DNA of 64,000 bases, taken from assembly GCF_036569345.1 (NCBI RefSeq), contig NZ_DATCQT010000067.1, positions 1 to 64,000 on the forward strand. Direction: 5' to 3'. The notes under the pieces were generated by a model. It was not told where the DNA came from, ran no database searches, and saw only the letters and a program-made list of their open reading frames with translations. Below, one piece after another: positions 46,432-54,396 of this stretch. The DNA is from Clostridium_AD sp036569345 (GTDB lineage: Bacteria; Bacillota; Clostridia; Clostridiales; Clostridiaceae). A program made the translations under genes and the position numbers. The first letter of the stretch is position 1. Each line of letters opens with the position of its first letter.

Positions 46432-46452
46432 AATTGTTAACCGTCCCCACCT
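46432..46452 (-). repeat. REP-like half-site
   Basis: AATTGTTAACCGTCCCCACC carries the same core as the other copies. A drifted partner arm (AATTAACCGTT) lies about 45 bases to the left. The site lies between the response regulator and a small cysteine protein gene. Confidence 0.75.
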
Positions 46453-46530
46453 ATTTGTTTTGGAATAATCACAACAGCGTATTATATTCACCTAATACTT
46501 AACATAACATAATATATAGGAGTTGATAAT

Positions 46531-46740
46531 ATGAATTTGAAATTATGCAAGAAAAATAAATGGACAAATGCTATTATTACTATCATAACCGAAACTCATC
46601 CAAATATAAATATATCTACAAAAAAATGTATTGGAAAATGCCGTAGATGTAAAGTTCAACCTATAGCGAAGGTGGATAATGAAATATTAGTAGGTACAGA
46701 TGTAAAAGATTTATGTAATAAGATAACTAACAAGTTATAA
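46531..46740 (+). CDS. DUF1450-like small cysteine protein
   Basis: A 69-residue protein with a CIGKCRRCK cluster in the middle and KVDNEILVGTDVKDLCNKI at the end. This layout resembles DUF1450/YuzB proteins (C-x2-4-C, then a hydrophobic strand and a helix), a thioredoxin-fold family that may bind an iron-sulfur cluster. An extra Cys near the start (LKLCKKNK) completes a possible four-cysteine set. No function is established. ATG follows AGGAG. It is flanked by two REP copies. Confidence 0.65.
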   Translation: MNLKLCKKNKWTNAIITIITETHPNINISTKKCIGKCRRCKVQPIAKVDNEILVGTDVKDLCNKITNKL

Positions 46741-46779
46741 TTCATGAATAATGTTTTCGGACCTGTGAAACTATAGAAA

Positions 46780-46812
46780 ACGGTTAACAATCATTAGTTG
46801 TTAACCGTCCCC
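46780..46812 (-). repeat. REP-like hairpin, best consensus copy
   Basis: ACGGTTAACAA and TTGTTAACCGT form a perfect 11-bp stem around TCATTAG, followed by CCCC. On the minus strand it reads GGGGACGGTTAACAA-loop-TTGTTAACCGT. It is located just past the stop of the GGDEF-EAL gene. Confidence 0.88.
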
Positions 46813-46829
46813 TATTATTTAATGTTTTT

Positions 46830-48953
46830 TTATTTATAAGATTCGATCCCATTAGTTTTTAAAAATTTTTCTTCAATTTCACAAGCTGGAAGAGGTTTGC
46901 TAAAATAATAGCCTTGTATTTGATTACAACCCATTTTTTGTAATATTCTAATTTGCTCCTTTGTTTCTGCTCCTTCTGCAACAACATCTAAACCAATTTT
47001 TTGTGCAAGTTGTATTATTCCATCTACTATGGCTCTTTCCCTTTCATTTGTAACAATATTATCTATAAAAGACTTGTCTATTTTTAATGTATTTATAGGT
47101 AGCTGTTTTAAATAACTTAGAGAAGAATATCCTGTTCCAAAGTCATCTAGGGCAATATTTATACCTAAATTTCTAATCTCAGTAAGTAATCTAATACTCT
47201 TTTCAAAATCCTTCATCAATATGCTTTCTGTAATTTCGAGTTCCACATATTTAGGATCAATATTTGTTTCAAGTATAAGATTTTTTAAGGTTTCTTCAAA
47301 TTTGTCATTTTCCAGTTGAATTGCAGACAAATTTATTGCAATAGTATCATATAGGTACCCTTTGCTTTTCCAAAAATTATTTTGAAGATATACAGCTTTA
47401 ATAATCCAGTCACCAATAGGAATTATTAATCCACTTTGTTCTGCGACAGGTATAAATTCATCCGGAGATATTCTGCCGTGTTCAGGGCTATTCCATCTTA
47501 AAAGTGCTTCAAATCCTTTTATTTTATTATTTATAATATCTATCTGTGGTTGATAATGTATTTCAAACTCATTGTTTTTCAAAGCATACCTTAACCCTTT
47601 TTCTATTTCAACACGCCTCTCCACTACATCTCTCATATCCTTATTAAAAAAAGAATATCTAGATTTACCATTATATTTAGCACTGTACATTGCGGTATCT
47701 GCATTCTTTAATAGACTAACTGTTTTATAACCATCATCTGGATATACAGTAATACCAATACTTGCTGATGTATATACATGCTTATCATCTATACTTATTT
47801 CACAGTTTAATAAACTTAGTAGTTTTTCACAAAAAGAACTTATCTGATTGTAATCTTTAATATCTTTCATTAAAATAAAAAATTCATCTCCACCTACCCT
47901 TGAAACAAGATCTCCTTCTCTAATAGAGGCTCTAAACGATATTGCAACATTTCTTAACAATTCATCTCCATACTCATGACCCAAAGTATCGTTAATTTCT
48001 TTGAAATTATCTAAATCAATAAACAATACAGCAATTTTAACATCCTTATCCTTTGCTTTAGTAATCTCATTTTTCAAGGTGTTAATAAATAATTTTCTGT
48101 TGGGTATGCCTGTTAATATATCATAATACTCCAATTTATTAATTTTTTCTTCAAAATCCTTTTGACCAGATATATCTGTAAGAGATCCAGAAATTTTAGT
48201 TCCAACTCCCTTTTTATTTCTCAGGCACTTACCTCTAATTAAAACCCACCTATATCCTCCACCATTAAACTTAATTTTCAATTTGCTTTGATAATATAAT
48301 GTTTTACCATTAATATGATTATTAAAATCATTTATTGCAATTCTTCTATCTTCTCTAACAATTAACTTAATTAAATCCCTTATGGAAGTTATAGTATCTT
48401 TATCATATCCAGAAATATCGGTGAATTTATCTGAACAAAAAAAATCTTTTGTTAAAAGATCAATTTCCCATATAGCATCATTAGACCCATCTACTGCCAA
48501 CTTATATCTTTCTTCACTTTTCTCAATTATTGCTTGTTTTTCATGTAATTCATCATATTGGGCCCTTAACTCCTCTTCTGCAGCTATTAATTGCTCATAT
48601 GTGGATTGGATTTCTTCATAATTCTCTTTTAATTTTTGAGACCATAACTTACTTTTTTTAGTAAACCCATTAATTAATAAATATATTATAATAGCTGATA
48701 TAAAAACAAAAAACCACCCTTTTATTATTTGTGCTTTTAGAATTAAAGATTTACTTTCAATTAGGGCATGCAAAATCCTATCTGAAAACAATATCCAAAT
48801 TCCTCCAATAAGAGCATATACTATAGTTACTTCAAATGCCATTCTTTTTAATACAACATCATCATTTAATGAGGACTCAATATTATGTTTTTTAGTTTTA
48901 CTTATTAATTTTTCTCTTGTTGTATTGTTAGATTCGTTCTTTTTTTCATTCAC
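46830..48953 (-). CDS. PAS-GGDEF-EAL cyclic-di-GMP protein
   Basis: A membrane-bound protein with both synthesis and breakdown modules for cyclic-di-GMP. In order (numbered from the upstream ATG at 48974): two hydrophobic helices (about 50-66 and 84-103), a coiled coil (110-155), a PAS domain (155-270), GGDEF (361-365, with an inhibitory RxxD at 352-355), and EAL (FEALLRW, 488-494) with ITESILM, DDFGTGYSSL and GYYFSKPL. Both signatures are intact, so activity may switch with the PAS signal. I start at the GTG at 48953: AGGAGG sits 7 bases before it and inside the longer frame. Confidence 0.93.
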   Translation of the reverse strand: MNEKKNESNNTTREKLISKTKKHNIESSLNDDVVLKRMAFEVTIVYALIGGIWILFSDRILHALIESKSLILKAQIIKGWFFVFISAIIIYLLINGFTKKSKLWSQKLKENYEEIQSTYEQLIAAEEELRAQYDELHEKQAIIEKSEERYKLAVDGSNDAIWEIDLLTKDFFCSDKFTDISGYDKDTITSIRDLIKLIVREDRRIAINDFNNHINGKTLYYQSKLKIKFNGGGYRWVLIRGKCLRNKKGVGTKISGSLTDISGQKDFEEKINKLEYYDILTGIPNRKLFINTLKNEITKAKDKDVKIAVLFIDLDNFKEINDTLGHEYGDELLRNVAISFRASIREGDLVSRVGGDEFFILMKDIKDYNQISSFCEKLLSLLNCEISIDDKHVYTSASIGITVYPDDGYKTVSLLKNADTAMYSAKYNGKSRYSFFNKDMRDVVERRVEIEKGLRYALKNNEFEIHYQPQIDIINNKIKGFEALLRWNSPEHGRISPDEFIPVAEQSGLIIPIGDWIIKAVYLQNNFWKSKGYLYDTIAINLSAIQLENDKFEETLKNLILETNIDPKYVELEITESILMKDFEKSIRLLTEIRNLGINIALDDFGTGYSSLSYLKQLPINTLKIDKSFIDNIVTNERERAIVDGIIQLAQKIGLDVVAEGAETKEQIRILQKMGCNQIQGYYFSKPLPACEIEEKFLKTNGIESYK

Positions 48954-48974
48954 CCTAGGTCCTCCTATTAGCAT

Positions 48975-49153
48975 TTACAAAGCAATTGAACGCTGTTTTA
49001 TATTTTAGTTTACTTTATCCTATTGTAATTATCGTACAATCTTAAGTTTTATTAATGGTTTTTTATAATTAACATATCTTTTTTTCTTTTAATTTTTGTT
49101 AAATCATTATATTGTTAAATTAATTTATATTTTTTGGTTAAATTCTTGTTTTC
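48975..49153. other. Divergent spacer upstream of thrS
   Basis: AT-rich DNA between the GGDEF-EAL gene and the thrS promoter. I see no gene in it. Confidence 0.5.
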
Positions 49154-49181
49154 TTGACATTTTTATTACAAGTGATATAAT
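49154..49181 (+). promoter_or_regulatory. Promoter of the T-box-thrS transcript
   Basis: TTGACA at 49154-49159 and TATAAT at 49176-49181 are separated by 16 bases, and the -10 carries a TGA extension. Transcription should start near 49188. Confidence 0.85.
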
Positions 49182-49187
49182 TAATGT

Positions 49188-49438
49188 TAACGTAAGTTAA
49201 TAATATAATACTACGAAGAGAAAAGTAAGCCATGACCCATTTACAGAGAAAGAATACCTTAGCTGGAAGTATTCTCAAATGTTATTTGCTGAAGACCACC
49301 TCTGAGTGACTCTAATAAAGTCCGGTAATTCCGTTATAATTATTAAGTGGTTTATTTTTATAAACAATTTGGGTGGAACCGCGGGAAATTATAATCTCGT
49401 CCCTTTTCTATTGTTAGAATTGGGATGGGATTTTTTTA
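49188..49438 (+). ncRNA. T-box leader of thrS
   Basis: The T-box motif GGGTGGAACCGCG is at 49371-49383. Upstream is a Stem I region with AGAGAAA and, at 49291, GAAGACCACC, where ACC (threonine) would be the specifier codon. Downstream, ATCTCGTCCC (49394) and GGGATGGGAT (49422) form the terminator with a T-run to 49438; the T-box can pair with the first arm instead. Uncharged tRNA-Thr should favour antitermination and thrS expression. Confidence 0.93.
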
Positions 49439-49526
49439 TTTCCCTAAAAATACATTCTACAAAATTATTAATAATATTTCTAAAAATACCTTCTATTAGG
49501 TAAGATAAAAGAAAGGAGTAATATAT

Positions 49527-51464
49527 ATGATAAATATTAAACTAAAAGATGGTTCGATTAAGTCTTATGAATCTGAAATAACTGTAATTGAAATTGCTAA
49601 AGATATAAGCGAGGGACTTGCAAGAGTTGCTTGTGCTGGAATGCTTAATGGTAAAACTGTAGATTTACGTTGCAAAATCACTGAAGATTGTGAGCTTAGT
49701 ATATTAACTTTTGATAGTGAAGAAGGCCAAAAGGCCTTTAGACATACTGCTACTCATATTTTAGCTCAAGCAGTAAAAAGATTATTTCCTAATACTAAAC
49801 TTGCCATCGGACCTGCTATAGATGGGGGGTTCTACTACGATTTTGATAAACAAGGTTCTTTCTCAGCTGAAGAAATTGTACAAATAGAAGCAGAAATGAA
49901 AAAGATAGTTAAAGCAGATTTACCAATAGAAAGATTTGAACTTCCAAGGGATGAAGCTATCGCCTTTATGCAAGGCTTAGATGAAAATTTCAAAGTTCAA
50001 CTAATTGAAGACCTACCAGAGGATGCAAATTTATCATTCTACAAACATGGTGAGTTTACTGATCTTTGTGCAGGGCCACATTTAATGTCTACAAAATATG
50101 TAAAGGCTTTTAAGCTAACTCAAGTTGCAGGTGCTTATTGGAGAGGCAATGAGAAAAATAAAATGCTTAGCCGTATATATGGAACTGCCTTTACAAAAAA
50201 ATCTGATTTAGATGCCCATTTAGAGAAAGTTGAAGATGCTAAAAAGAGGGACCATAATAAGCTTGGACGCGAACTAAAATTCTTTACTACATCAGATGTT
50301 ATAGGTCAAGGTTTACCTCTACTTATGCCTAATGGAGCAAGGGTAATTCAATTATTACAGCGTTTTGTTGAAGATGAGGAAGAAAGAAGAGGTTATGTTA
50401 TAACTAAAACTCCTCTTATGGCAAAGAGTGACTTATATAAAATGTCTGGTCACTGGGATCATTATAAAGAAGGAATGTTTGTACTTGGTGATGAATCTAA
50501 GGATGAGGAAGTTATGGCACTTCGCCCAATGACATGCCCATTCCAATTTACAATTTATAATGCATTCCAAAAGAGCTATCGTGACCTTCCAATTAGATAT
50601 GCTGAAACTTCAACATTATTTAGAAATGAGTCTTCAGGTGAAATGCATGGCCTTATAAGAGTTCGTCAGTTCACTATTTCAGAGGGCCATTTAGTTGTTA
50701 GACCCGATCAATTAGAAGATGAATTTAGAGGTGTTGTATCTTTAATTAACTATTTCATGAAAACATTAGGACTAGAAGATGATATAACTTATAGATTCTC
50801 TAAAGGTGATATAAATGATAAAGAGAAATATATTGACAACCCATCTGCTTGGGCAGATACTGAAGCTAAAATGAAGGAAATACTGGACCACTTAGGAATA
50901 AACTATAAAACAGCTATTGGTGAAGCTGCTTTCTACGGCCCTAAGCTTGATCTTCAAATTAAGAATGTCCATGGTAAAGAAGATACTATAATTACAGTAC
51001 AAATTGACTTTGCACTACCAGAAAGATTTGACATGACTTATATTGATAAAGATGGAGTTAAAAAACGTCCATATGTTATCCATAGAACTTCTATTGGTTG
51101 CTACGAGAGAACACTTGCAATACTAATAGAAAAATATGCTGGTGCCTTCCCAACTTGGCTTGCACCATTACAAGTTAAAGTATTACCTATTTCTGAAAAG
51201 TATCATGATTATGCAGAGAAGGTAGTATCTAAGTTAAGAGCATCAGGACTTAGAGTAGAGGCGGATTATAGAGCAGAAAAGATTGGATACAAGATTCGTG
51301 AAGCTCGTAATGAAAGAACCCCTTTCCTGCTAGTAGTTGGTGAAAAAGAAGCAGAACTAAATGAAGTTTCTGTTAGAAGTCGTAAAAACGGAGATGAAGG
51401 TGCAATTGCGCTGGACTCATTTATTACAAGAATTAAAGAAGAAATAGAAACTAGAATATTATAA
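49527..51464 (+). CDS. thrS: Threonine-tRNA ligase
   Basis: Charges tRNA-Thr. The 645-residue protein has the full bacterial layout: TGS domain (1-65), the editing domain with HTATHILAQAVKRLF and a second zinc-like set (DLCAGPHL), and the class II core with RPMTCPFQFTIY (motif 1-2 region), VRQFTISEGH and GCYERTLAILIEKYAG. The C-terminal anticodon-binding domain has PISEKYHDYA and GEKEAE. ATG follows GAAAGGAG. Expression is controlled by the T-box leader, and a strong terminator ends the unit. Confidence 0.98.
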   Translation: MINIKLKDGSIKSYESEITVIEIAKDISEGLARVACAGMLNGKTVDLRCKITEDCELSILTFDSEEGQKAFRHTATHILAQAVKRLFPNTKLAIGPAIDGGFYYDFDKQGSFSAEEIVQIEAEMKKIVKADLPIERFELPRDEAIAFMQGLDENFKVQLIEDLPEDANLSFYKHGEFTDLCAGPHLMSTKYVKAFKLTQVAGAYWRGNEKNKMLSRIYGTAFTKKSDLDAHLEKVEDAKKRDHNKLGRELKFFTTSDVIGQGLPLLMPNGARVIQLLQRFVEDEEERRGYVITKTPLMAKSDLYKMSGHWDHYKEGMFVLGDESKDEEVMALRPMTCPFQFTIYNAFQKSYRDLPIRYAETSTLFRNESSGEMHGLIRVRQFTISEGHLVVRPDQLEDEFRGVVSLINYFMKTLGLEDDITYRFSKGDINDKEKYIDNPSAWADTEAKMKEILDHLGINYKTAIGEAAFYGPKLDLQIKNVHGKEDTIITVQIDFALPERFDMTYIDKDGVKKRPYVIHRTSIGCYERTLAILIEKYAGAFPTWLAPLQVKVLPISEKYHDYAEKVVSKLRASGLRVEADYRAEKIGYKIREARNERTPFLLVVGEKEAELNEVSVRSRKNGDEGAIALDSFITRIKEEIETRIL

Positions 51465-51490
51465 TAAAAAACTTCTCCTACTCCTAATAA

Positions 51491-51537
51491 ACAAGAGCCA
51501 GTACAAGATATTATCTTGTACTGGCTCTTGTAATTTT
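51491..51537. terminator. Bidirectional terminator between thrS and glnS
   Basis: A 19-bp perfect stem (ACAAGAGCCAGTACAAGAT and complement, 51491-51531) with a 3-base loop lies between the convergent stops of thrS and glnS. The T-run is short on both sides. Confidence 0.85.
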
Positions 51538-51544
51538 ATAAAGA

Positions 51545-53203
51545 CTATTTTAGAATTTTAAAAGAACTTTTTAAAGAAACTATTCTATTAAACACTATTT
51601 TGTCTTCAGTTGTATATTTAGAATCCACATTAAAATATCCATGTCTAAAGAACTGGAATTTATCTTGTGGTTTTGAATCCTTCATATTTGGTTCTATAAA
51701 CCCTTGTAAAACTTCCATGGAATTTGGGTTTATTTGATCTAAAAAGGTTTTTCCTTCTTCTTGTTTCTCATCTAAAATTAAAGGCTCATATAATCTGAAT
51801 TCTGCTGGAACTGCATTTACAGCATCTACAAAATGAATTGTTCCTTTAACTTTTCTTCCTGTAAATCCACTACCACTCTTAGTCTCGATGTCATAAGTAC
51901 AGTGTATTTCGTTAATATTTCCTTCTGAATCCTTAACCACGTCATTACATTTTATAAAGTATGCGCCCTTAAGTCTTACTTCGTTACCTATGAACAATCG
52001 GAAATATTTTTTTGGTGGATTTTCCATAAAATCTTCTTGCTCTATATATATCTCTCTTGAAAATGATACTTGACGGGTTCCCATTGAAGGATCATCTTGA
52101 TTATTCTCAATTGTAAGCATTTCCACTTGAGCTTCTGGGTAATTTGTAATAACTACCTTTAATGGTCTTAAAATTGCCATAGTTCTAAGTGTTTTCGGGC
52201 TTAAATCTTCTCTTATAAAGTGCTCTAACAATTGACCATCTACAGTGCTGTTAGATTTTGCAACTCCAATTTCTCTACAAAAATTACGTATAGAGTCAGG
52301 TGTGAAACCTCGACGCCTAAGCCCTGCTATAGTTGGCATACGTGGGTCATCCCAAGAATCTACAATGCCATCATCTACTAATTGCTTAAGATTTCTTTTG
52401 CTCATTACAGTGTTAGTTATATTTAATCTTGCAAACTCAATCTGTCTTGGTTTATTCTCCATTTCGCAATTATTTACAACCCAATCATATAATGGGCGAT
52501 GATCTTCAAACTCTAGAGTACAAATTGAATGAGTTACCCCTTCAATTGCATCTTCTATTGGATGAGCATAATCATACATAGGATAAATACACCATTTATC
52601 TCCAGTATTATGATGAACAGCATGTGATATACGATAAATTATTGGATCTCTCATGTTTATATTAGGAGAACTCATATCAATTTTAGCACGTGTTACTTTC
52701 TCGCCATCTTTAAATTCGCCTTTTCTCATGCGGTCAAATAAATCTAGGTTTTCTTCCACGCTTCTGTTTCTGTTTGGACTATCTTTCCCTGGCTCCCTTA
52801 GAGTACCTCTGTACTCTTTCATCTCTTCCGCGGTTAAATCACACACATAAGCTTTACCCTTTTTTATTAATAATACAGCACGCTTATACATTTCATCAAA
52901 ATAGTTTGATGCAAAATACAAATTGTCCCACTTGAATCCAAGCCATTTTACATCTTCTTCTATAGAGTTTACGTACTCTTTATCTTCTTTAGCTGGGTTA
53001 GTATCATCAAAACGTAAGTTTGTCAAACCGTTAAATTCATCTGCTAATTCAAAATTTAAAATAATTGCTTTTGCATGGCCAATATGCAAATATCCGTTTG
53101 GCTCTGGTGGAAAACGAGTAATTATTGTTTTGTGTTTGCCCGTTTCTATATCTTCTTTAACAATGTTTCTTATAAAATTAGATGAAGTGATTTTATTTTC
53201 CAT
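51545..53203 (-). CDS. glnS: Glutamine-tRNA ligase
   Basis: Class I synthetase that charges tRNA-Gln. It has the HIGH-type motif FPPEPNGYLHIGHAKA (about residues 30-45), the specificity region LRFDDTNPAKED, and the KMSKS equivalent TVMSKRNLKQLV. The C-terminal beta-barrels read the anticodon. At 552 residues it is a normal GlnRS without the YqeY extension. Its presence suggests direct charging of tRNA-Gln. ATG follows AAAGGAAGG. No T-box was seen upstream. Confidence 0.96.
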   Translation of the reverse strand: MENKITSSNFIRNIVKEDIETGKHKTIITRFPPEPNGYLHIGHAKAIILNFELADEFNGLTNLRFDDTNPAKEDKEYVNSIEEDVKWLGFKWDNLYFASNYFDEMYKRAVLLIKKGKAYVCDLTAEEMKEYRGTLREPGKDSPNRNRSVEENLDLFDRMRKGEFKDGEKVTRAKIDMSSPNINMRDPIIYRISHAVHHNTGDKWCIYPMYDYAHPIEDAIEGVTHSICTLEFEDHRPLYDWVVNNCEMENKPRQIEFARLNITNTVMSKRNLKQLVDDGIVDSWDDPRMPTIAGLRRRGFTPDSIRNFCREIGVAKSNSTVDGQLLEHFIREDLSPKTLRTMAILRPLKVVITNYPEAQVEMLTIENNQDDPSMGTRQVSFSREIYIEQEDFMENPPKKYFRLFIGNEVRLKGAYFIKCNDVVKDSEGNINEIHCTYDIETKSGSGFTGRKVKGTIHFVDAVNAVPAEFRLYEPLILDEKQEEGKTFLDQINPNSMEVLQGFIEPNMKDSKPQDKFQFFRHGYFNVDSKYTTEDKIVFNRIVSLKSSFKILK

Positions 53204-53450
53204 ATTCGTGACCTTCCTTTTAATTTAGCTTATTTGTAAGTTTTACCTATATTCTAATAAATATATCACAAAAACAGACTTTTTCCTAGGTTTTTCAACA
53301 CATAAGTCATTTTTTTTAGTTCTATATATAGTCTTCCCTTATCCTTCAAGTTATAATGTATTTCCGGAAAAAACAATTATAATAATTCTTTAACTTGGGA
53401 TCACGATTCACAATATGCAATAATGTAATTAACCGGTAATCTAGTGAAAG
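53204..53450. other. Region upstream of glnS
   Basis: About 250 bases between glnS and the first small reading frame. It should hold the glnS promoter on the minus strand. I see no other gene. Confidence 0.4.
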
Positions 53451-53560
53451 GAGATGATTATATTGATATTAACTAGGGGGTGGCTTTTGACCTAATAAAA
53501 AGGTTGAAAGCTCACCATTAAATATGAGGTAGATAAGGGGGCGACCAGTCTCCTTACCTA
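53450..53560 (+). ncRNA. Candidate structured RNA with two hairpins
   Basis: A first stem pairs GGTGGCTTT (about 53480) with AAAGCTCACC (about 53507), helped by ACCT and AGGT inside. A second pairs AGGTA-AAGGGGG (about 53527-53541) with CTCCTTACCT (about 53550-53559). The G-rich patches contrast with the AT-rich surroundings. A 10-codon frame starts within it. No known riboswitch consensus is recognised. Confidence 0.4.
53463..53495 (+). CDS. Possible leader peptide of 10 residues
   Basis: AAAGGAG is 9 bases before a TTG that opens MILTRGWLLT and ends with tandem stops (TAATAA). The stop falls inside the loop side of the first hairpin, as in ribosome-controlled attenuators. An overlapping ATG at 53454 has no spacer from the ribosome-binding site. 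Coding is unproven. Confidence 0.25.
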   Translation: MILTRGWLLT

Positions 53561-53580
53561 TATACACAGTTTAGGAATTA

Positions 53581-53609
53581 TTGACATAAAAGGTGTTTTA
53601 TAATATACT
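53581..53609 (+). promoter_or_regulatory. Promoter for the small reading frame at 53694
   Basis: TTGACA at 53581-53586 and TATACT at 53604-53609 with 17 bases between them. A start near 53616 would give a leader of about 80 bases before the ATG at 53694. Confidence 0.6.
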
Positions 53610-53693
53610 CAAATTGTTAGAATAATTAATTAACTATAAAAATAATCAAAATGAATACAAGATATTAATTCAGATTAAGGAGGATGATGTTAA

Positions 53694-53735
53694 ATGATAA
53701 CTTTAATTGTAGCTTTTGAGGTACTTGATCAATAA
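53694..53735 (+). CDS. Possible 13-residue peptide
   Basis: TAAGGAGG sits 9-10 bases before the ATG of MITLIVAFEVLDQ. The ribosome-binding site is as good as that of any gene in the window and a promoter lies at good distance, but the product is very short and no homologue is recognised. It could be a peptide signal, a leader peptide or a relic. Confidence 0.35.
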   Translation: MITLIVAFEVLDQ

Positions 53736-53763
53736 CTAAATATTATTCGGAAGTTGTATAAAA

Positions 53764-53798
53764 TTTTATAGATAAGTTTTTTTGTTGTATCTATAAAA
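53764..53798 (+). repeat. Hairpin whose loop carries a duplicated T-rich sequence
   Basis: TTTTATAGATA and TATCTATAAAA form an 11-bp stem. Its loop and flank hold AAGTTTTTTTGTTGTA (53774-53789), repeated exactly at 54213-54228 after the next small frame. Confidence 0.65.
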
Positions 53799-53898
53799 AT
53801 AAATTAGGGATTATTGTATCCTTATTTGTTATGCTTTCGAAATACAATTAATAACCGTCATCTGAAACGTTAATATGGATTTAAAGTTTGACAGAATG

Positions 53899-53921
53899 CA
53901 CGAAGTTATCGTGTTTTTTTT
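53899..53921 (+). terminator. Terminator 1 in the small-frame region
   Basis: CACGA and TCGTG form a stem with a 5-base loop followed by eight Ts. An outer TGACA/TGTCA pair may extend it. Confidence 0.75.
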
Positions 53922-53939
53922 ATTGTCATTTTTAACAGT

Positions 53940-53973
53940 CCCGTGGATGGTTTTATATCCACGGGATTTTTTT
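53940..53973 (+). terminator. Terminator 2 in the small-frame region
   Basis: CCCGTGGAT and ATCCACGGG form a 9-bp GC-rich stem with an 8-base loop followed by seven Ts. Two terminators in tandem separate the 13- and 35-residue frames into different transcripts. Confidence 0.9.
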
Positions 53974-54020
53974 ATAGAAAAATAAAGATGAGTTACAAAT
54001 AAATATAGGAGGTGGTTTCA

Positions 54021-54128
54021 ATGATAAGTTCTAAAGCTTTATTAAATATCAATGAAAATAAAGAGGAGGAATTTTATATTGTGTTACAAGAATGGGAAGG
54101 ATGTTCTGCCAGCAGCGCTAGAATGTAA
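54021..54128 (+). CDS. 35-residue peptide, possible precursor peptide
   Basis: An ATG with AGGAGGTGG upstream opens a frame of 35 residues. The first 24 are acidic and helical in character (NINENKEEEFYIVLQEW), and the end is short and different: EGCSASSARM, with one Cys and four small residues. A charged leader followed by a small Cys/Ser tail is the general plan of ribosomally made modified peptides and some peptide pheromones. No modification enzyme or exporter is next to it, so the role is open. It could also be a leader peptide or a relic. Confidence 0.45.
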   Translation: MISSKALLNINENKEEEFYIVLQEWEGCSASSARM

Positions 54129-54212
54129 AAAGTGTTTGATAAGTAGGAATATTAACGATTAATTTAATTAAAGACACAATTTTATATTGAATACTAGCCA
54201 GTCTCAGAGCTA

Positions 54213-54228
54213 AAGTTTTTTTGTTGTA
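54213..54228 (+). repeat. Second copy of a 16-base T-rich sequence
   Basis: AAGTTTTTTTGTTGTA repeats 53774-53789 exactly, 85 bases after the stop of the 35-residue frame. Confidence 0.7.
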
Positions 54229-54277
54229 CAAAAAAAATAATTTCATATCAATAAATATTTGAGTTTTAGTTTCTTAA

Positions 54278-54325
54278 AAAATCATAGCAAAGGATGTTAA
54301 CTTATTCATCCTTACTATGATTTTT
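54278..54325. terminator. Bidirectional terminator
   Basis: AAATCATAG and AAGGATG pair with CATCCTT and CTATGATTT around a 2-base bulge and an 11-base loop, with T-runs on both strands. It ends both the small-frame region and the minus-strand oxidoreductase unit. Confidence 0.88.
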
Positions 54326-54396
54326 GAATGTAGCTCAATCGTAGTTGCGTTACACTATATTATTACCATTAATATCTATTCCATCTTGTTTCATAC

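Noticed and set aside
53463..53560. Known riboswitch classes (c-di-GMP, SAM, purine, T-box)
   Set aside because: None of their conserved cores could be found; only generic hairpins are present, so it is listed as an unclassified structured RNA.
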